In this document: in pieces, positions 60,086-64,000 of the stretch | Layout of the letters: the number at the start of each line of letters is the position of its first letter | How positions within the stretch are numbered: the stretch's first letter is position 1 | Origin: Plectrocnemia conspersa | Taxonomy: Eukaryota > Arthropoda > Insecta > Trichoptera > Polycentropodidae | Length of the DNA stretch: 64,000 nucleotides | Assembly (NCBI GenBank): GCA_009617715.1 | Contig: VTFK01000008.1 | Span: 1,674,001-1,738,000 of the forward strand | Direction of reading: 5' to 3' | Translations under genes and position numbers: made by a program | Notes under the pieces: generated by a model | What the model saw: only the letters and a program-made list of their open reading frames with translations | Told to the model about the DNA's origin: nothing | Databases searched by the model: none

Positions 60086-60700
60086 TCCTTGTTCTCGCTC
60101 GTCGCGCCTGATAAGCTTGGCAAACAAAAGGATGTTTGCGGTGATAGCTATGAGGAGCTAGAAAAATTATATGGGATGGTACTTTTTTTAATTTATTTAA
60201 TGATATCATTTATGGCGCATTGGGGATACATGTCAAGTCATGACAGTCGGGGTTGTAATTTTTTAATAAAAAATAAAAATAAATAATTTGTATGTGTACC
60301 AGGGATTATTATGAGCAAATCAGCACTTAAATCCAATCCACGTTCAATGCGGATAAAGAGCGTTCCGATCCGCTCGCCGCACACGGATGCTGTTATAATT
60401 TTAGATGGTTCCGCTGAATTTAAACACCGTGCTGGTATTCCAAGCCGCGCACCGGCCGTATACATACCTAAAAGAGTAGCGCATTTATATTCACATTTAG
60501 CACTTCGAGGAACGACCTTGGTGTGACGTCACTGGCCAGTGCCACCACCACTGCCATTACCAACACAGTGGCAGCAAACGCACGCACCGGCCGATTTGTA
60601 AACGCCAAACGCCGGCAACGTGGGAGCACCGGTGCGCAGTGGTCAATCTCGGGGAATTCAAGCGCATAGGCTCCAAAAACTAATGGATTTTCGCGCTACA
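60086..60700. promoter_or_regulatory. CpG-rich block with CRE palindrome, candidate regulatory region
   Basis: TGACGTCA (60524-60531), a full CRE, overlaps the perfect 12-bp palindrome CACTGGCCAGTG (60530-60541). The next 120 bp are very CpG- and CA-rich (CCACCACCACTGCC, CGCACGCACCGGCC, ACGCCGGCAACG). This is the most GC-rich part of the window's right half and looks like a promoter or enhancer, but I see no TATA/initiator or following coding exon. Frames 60238-60465 (minus) and 60311-60526 (plus) overlap each other and match nothing. Confidence 0.35.
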
Positions 60701-61409
60701 ATTCGGGTCATTTCAGGAAATGTCCGTGGAAATATGCAGAAAATGAAAAATTATGACATTTAAAAAAATGTAAATCTAGATTATTTCATGTAACTGTTGA
60801 GTTACAGATTTTTGTGTGTTGATCAACAGTTGCCACCAAAATTTTGTTTTCTATTTTCATGGAGACGGCGACGTCCAAACGTCTAATGGCTATCTAGATT
60901 TATTTTTGTTTTAGATCAAGTATTTTTAAGCCTCTCGTGCTACCATATTAGTGAAAGCACTCATTTGATAAATAAATAAAGGATCAGATGATTCTGGTTT
61001 TAAATTAATCGTTTCTTTCCGGAGCGCAGCGCTACCGACCGCTGTATTTCTTATCAACAAAAATAGTGTTGCCAGGAGACTAACATTAAATTAGTGCCAA
61101 GTTTTATCAACCGCTGTTATCTAACGACAGCCCAGGTAGGGAGTCGAATGAAGCATTGGTTCGCGCACAGTGCCTTGATGTGAAACCCAGCCACGTATAA
61201 TCATATGTAGCTACTCATCGGCAGAAACTTGAAAAATTTTACTCATAAATAATTTAAACCTAAAAATTAAAAGATCTAATATAAAGTCTTAGTGTCATAG
61301 ACTTTGATAGTGACATAGAAATAACAAGTCTTTCACAAAGAATATTTGTATAGAACTCAGTAGTCCCCACTGAAATTTGAATGCAAACCTCGATACATAT
61401 ATTCAGATT
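60701..61409. other. mixed intergenic DNA, nothing firm
   Basis: Moderate composition, with GGAGCGCAGCGCTACCGACC at 61021-61040. No gene or repeat was assigned. Confidence 0.4.
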
Positions 61410-61675
61410 TTTCGTGGGCCGCATTACTAAGAATTGTTGGCTGTCGGCCAAAGTGTGAATTGGGAGCTCTAAAAAATGTCATTAGATATGATTTGTAAAG
61501 AACCAGATAAAATAGCTTTACGGGCCGCAATTTTAATTGTAAGTGGTGGCGAGCCGCAAATATATTTTTGTTTTAGAATTTAGGTACTTGTTAAGATAAC
61601 TGGTATAGATATACATAATGGCAAATGCTCAACCCTATGCGACCCAATGAGATATTTTGTGCGGCCCGCCACCGT
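61410..61675. mobile_element. probable hAT-type terminal region with repeated GGGCCGCA
   Basis: GGGCCGCA occurs at 61416-61423 and 61522-61529, GAGCCGCA at 61551-61558, and the inverted TGCGGCCC at 61660-61667. GGTGGCGAGCCGCA (about 61545-61558) and TGCGGCCCGCCACC (61660-61673) are inverted repeats with one mismatch. Runs of GGGCCGCA-type words are typical of the subterminal regions of some hAT families. Coding sequence and outer ends are not defined. Confidence 0.4.
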
Positions 61676-61714
61676 TTATATTTTATTATTAATGCAGAAT
61701 ATATTTATTTGACC

Positions 61715-61815
61715 AGCATGATAGAAGAATGGTATAAATCGCTGACTATCAACCTGAAAGACCTGGGTTTAAATCATATTTGGACCTTCAGGTTTTTCAA
61801 TTTCTATCGTACTCA
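61715..61815 (+). mobile_element. SINE-A head, interrupted
   Basis: AATGGTATAAATCGCTGACT, then ATCAACCTGAAAGACC, then TGGGTTTAAATCATA (B-box-like) and TTTCTATCGTAC match the tRNA-like head and start of the body of SINE-A. The similarity then stops and resumes at 62318 in the same orientation, with LINE sequence between. Confidence 0.65.
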
Positions 61816-61887
61816 AACTAAATGTATGTTTATTAATTACATAAATATGCCAGATAATAATATAAAAATGGTTAATAATAATATAAA

Positions 61888-62317
61888 TCATACTTATACA
61901 ACTAGTATGATTGATAGATTGGAATGGTTAGATGTTCAAGAAATATTGAAGGTAAACGTATAATAAAGTATTAATAATAAGATGTCACCAGAGTATTTTA
62001 TGTATTTAATAAGAAATGGATAAATTTTAAGAAAAATTAGGTATAGGAAAACTATTGTAATACGGCCAAGCGAATATTGTGCGGAGGTGTGAATTAGTAC
62101 AATAATATTCCTAGAACAATCCGCGAAAATAAAAATGTGGCGGATTTCCTCAATGGAATAAAGAAACATCTTCGTGCATTAAGAAATAAATTATAATATT
62201 AGTATTTTTTATATTCTGTTTATGTTTATATTATATTTTATATGCATGTTTTGATTACATTTGTTTAGTGTAAAAACAATTAGCTATATTAGCTAAATAA
62301 ATTAATAAAATAAATAT
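61888..62317 (+). pseudogene. LINE 3' end: ORF2 C-terminus plus 3' UTR, inserted in SINE-A
   Basis: TSMIDRLEWLDVQEILKVNV (to the stop 61961-61963) and KMSPEYFMYLIRNG match the region beyond the reverse-transcriptase core of jockey/CR1-type elements (xLxRLxWLxVxxRxxxNxxxxIYKxxxxxxPxYL). Next comes YNNIPRTIRENKNVADF, then LNGIKKHL, ending at TAA 62194-62196. That is the usual C-terminus (WNxLPxxIRxxxxxxxFKxxLKxHL). Several stops and a frame change separate the pieces. About 120 bp of A/T-rich 3' UTR follow, to AATAAATTAATAAAATAAAT at 62297-62316, where the SINE tail begins. It is 5'-truncated and dead. Confidence 0.8.
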
Positions 62318-62487
62318 AAATTGTGTCTGGAAGATCAGAATTAGAGATTATTATATAAGTAAAATTTCGATCGATCATCGCAGATTAGGTTTATCTATAT
62401 TTTGTGATGTAGCTATCGAAAATTATTTAATAATGAGCTACTTTAGCTCATAGATAAAACATTATTATGTATTCAACAACAAAAAAG
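62318..62487 (+). mobile_element. SINE-A body and tail, continuation of 61715-61815
   Basis: ATTGTGTCTGGAAGATCAGA, AGAGATTATTATATAA, TTTCGATCGATCATCGCAGA, GAGCTACTT and finally TATTCAACAACAAAAAA agree with the body and 3' end of the copies at 30641-30912 and 63688-63900. With the head at 61715-61815 it makes one SINE-A split by about 500 bp. Confidence 0.65.
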
Positions 62488-63687
62488 CCCACAATCATTT
62501 AGTCGTTGTACAAAAAGGTGACGCTTCAATTTTATTTGACTCATAAATTATAGTTGCATGCGACAAAAAGTAAGTAAATTGCCTATTAAACACAATATAT
62601 AAAAAAACAGAGAAATTTACGGTGGCATTCTGGAGAGTTTTTAAAACGATAGTTAATCATTTGTAAATTTATTGAAAATTGATAAAAAATAATTTCATAC
62701 ATTAATTCTATTTTAGAAAGTTAAATAACAATTTTTTAGAATATATTGTACCTCAGCGGTTTCTTATGTGTATTCTCAGATATTTAGTATACCGGCAAGA
62801 ATAATCATGCTGTGTATCCGAATGATGGTCATTTTTAAATAAAATATTAAGCACTGCCTTTATTGAGAAAATAGTTTAAAATTTAGCATTAACGTTATAC
62901 AGTTATACGGTTAAATTATACCAGATAATGGCAACTTATTTTAAGAATTAATAAAAAAAAATAGGTCGAGGATCTCTGTATTTTGATAATAAAAAAATAA
63001 TAATAAATGGGATGCTCCATAGACTAATATTGCTTGACAAAAACGTGGCACAGGGGTTGTGTTAACGGTCATTAAACCTTTACCCAAACATGGTTCATAT
63101 GTTGTACCATCGGACTTGATAGAGTTATGTTGTTTTTTTCCAACAAAATTAAGCATTTAACTTAATGTTTGTTTAGAGGCTTAGACCAACCACAATCGTT
63201 GCGTCGAAATTAAAATGTTTAATAAAAGCTAATACTAATTGTTTTGTTTCTCTTGGACTTTAAGCACGAAATATTGCATATCCGGGCGAACATTCATTAA
63301 TCGGTTCCTAGAACACTTACGTAAAAACCGTGGACCTAACTATAACAGGGAATATGGCAGACTTACAAACAGGTGAACTTACAGGTAGGTAGCAAATGCG
63401 AAAAATTCGGTTGGAGCAGGTACCAAGCATCGCCGAATTACTTATTCTATAGAATGACAACGCACGCAAACGAGTCTAATAAGATAAGTATAAGAAAACA
63501 ACAGAGTCTAGTTTCGCTCTGAATCATTTACTTTAGGCAGATGAACGAGGACTAAAAGGAAGATTGGGCTAATTTTCTTAAGAGTATATAAGCCAAAACA
63601 ATGCTAAATTGATCTATTTCATCAAAAACATTAAGATATTCTCTATGAAGTAGCTCATTATAAAAAGAATTTTTTAATACATAATAA
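62488..63687. other. AT-rich intergenic DNA, nothing firm
   Basis: A less AT-rich stretch lies at 63030-63110 and 63240-63560. No gene or repeat was assigned. The 71-codon minus-strand frame at 62941-63156 is not recognisable. Confidence 0.45.
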
Positions 63688-63900
63688 GTACGCTCGATTT
63701 TAATTAATTATATCAATATTCATTCGTAATATTAAGAAAATCTAGGTTATCATAATCTGTAATGATCGAACGAAATTATAATTACATAATAATCACTGAT
63801 TTTGATCTACCAGACACGATAAAATTCGGGATTCTGTGATTCAAACCCGGGTCTTTTAGGTCAATAGTCAGCGACTTATACCACTAATCTATCAAGTGGT
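63688..63900 (-). mobile_element. SINE-A copy
   Basis: On the minus strand the head reads TAGTGGTATAAGTCGCTGAC. GGGTTTGAATC (B-box-like, complement of about 63841-63851) follows, then TTTATCGTGTCTGGTAGATC, the body AGTGATTATTATGTAATTAT, TTCGTTCGATCATTACAGAT and the 3' part ending AAAATCGAGCG near 63690. The conserved head makes this one of the best copies for the tRNA origin. Confidence 0.75.
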
Positions 63901-64000
63901 TTGTTTGTTTTCAATGTGATATAAATGAGAGTTTAACCAAACAATAAACGAAGCTATGTCGAATCTACCGATACAAACCCTAGAAGTCCGAGAAAGTGGA
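63901..64000. other. end of window, nothing seen
   Basis: No supported feature. Confidence 0.4.

Noticed and set aside
14670..61995. Shared 16-mer AGATGTCACCAGAGTA at about 14670 and 61980
   Set aside because: A single exact 16-mer between distant places in 64 kb of both strands is near the number expected by chance, and the flanks differ.
1..64000. CRISPR array, operon, phage or bacterial island
   Set aside because: No regularly spaced repeats, no ribosome-binding-site and gene organisation, and the transposon and SINE content is that of an animal genome.

Overview
This window looks like intergenic or intronic DNA from an animal nuclear genome, most probably an insect. It is very AT-rich (I estimate roughly 70% A+T by eye). 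It has no operon-like gene packing, no tRNA or rRNA gene, and no intact host gene that I can recognise. Most open frames are short and look like chance. The insect call rests on the repeat set (piggyBac-type, Tigger/pogo-type and hAT relics, jockey/CR1-like LINE tails, tRNA-derived SINEs) and on the ATACATATGTAT-type simple sequence. The order cannot be told from this.

Layout. 1-10.5 kb: AT-rich DNA with GC-richer patches (about 1.0-1.5, 3.6-4.1, 7.2-7.5, 9.8-10.1 kb), one SINE-B copy (5.57-5.89 kb) and a near-perfect 62-nt hairpin (7893-7954). 10.56-11.50 kb: a piggyBac-like element flanked by TTAA, with a decayed transposase tail on the minus strand. 11.5-21.3 kb: more patches (12.5, 15.9-16.2, 17.2-17.8, 19.8-20.1, 21.0-21.3 kb), an unidentified coding-like relic and a piggyBac-type terminus near 15.07 kb. 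21.7-26.1 kb: a hAT transposase tail, patches at 22.7 and 24.1 kb, a hAT-like terminus and a 14-bp GNRA-capped hairpin. 28-36 kb: patches, a candidate MITE (29.89-30.28 kb), SINE-A (30.64-30.91 kb), palindromic repeat C (32.47 kb), a CACGTG cluster (33.9-34.2 kb) and SINE-B (34.84-35.19 kb). 36-41 kb: GC-richer patches and the fullest repeat C copy (38.79 kb).

41.58-43.32 kb holds the best feature: a Tigger/pogo element with both terminal inverted repeats and TA duplications. Its transposase pseudogene keeps the DDD triad and a C-terminal PCNA-binding-type motif. Twelve bases downstream lies a retroposed insert with a perfect 14-bp target duplication and a poly(A) tail. 44-64 kb: patches, LINE reverse-transcriptase scraps (47.5, 59.9, 61.9 kb), two further hAT C-terminal relics (51 and 53.8 kb), three identical CAGCGACGTG decamers (50.45-50.61 kb), SINE-A/B copies (55.7-56.8, 61.7-62.5, 63.7-63.9 kb) and a CpG-rich block with a CRE-type palindrome (60.5 kb).

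No genes work together here in a pathway sense. The window records repeated transposon invasion of a gene-poor region, between GC-richer islands that may be regulatory or conserved non-coding DNA. That last idea is inference only. The oddest non-transposon signals are the CTACG/CGTAG clusters recurring in several islands, the E-box cluster, and the three strong hairpins.
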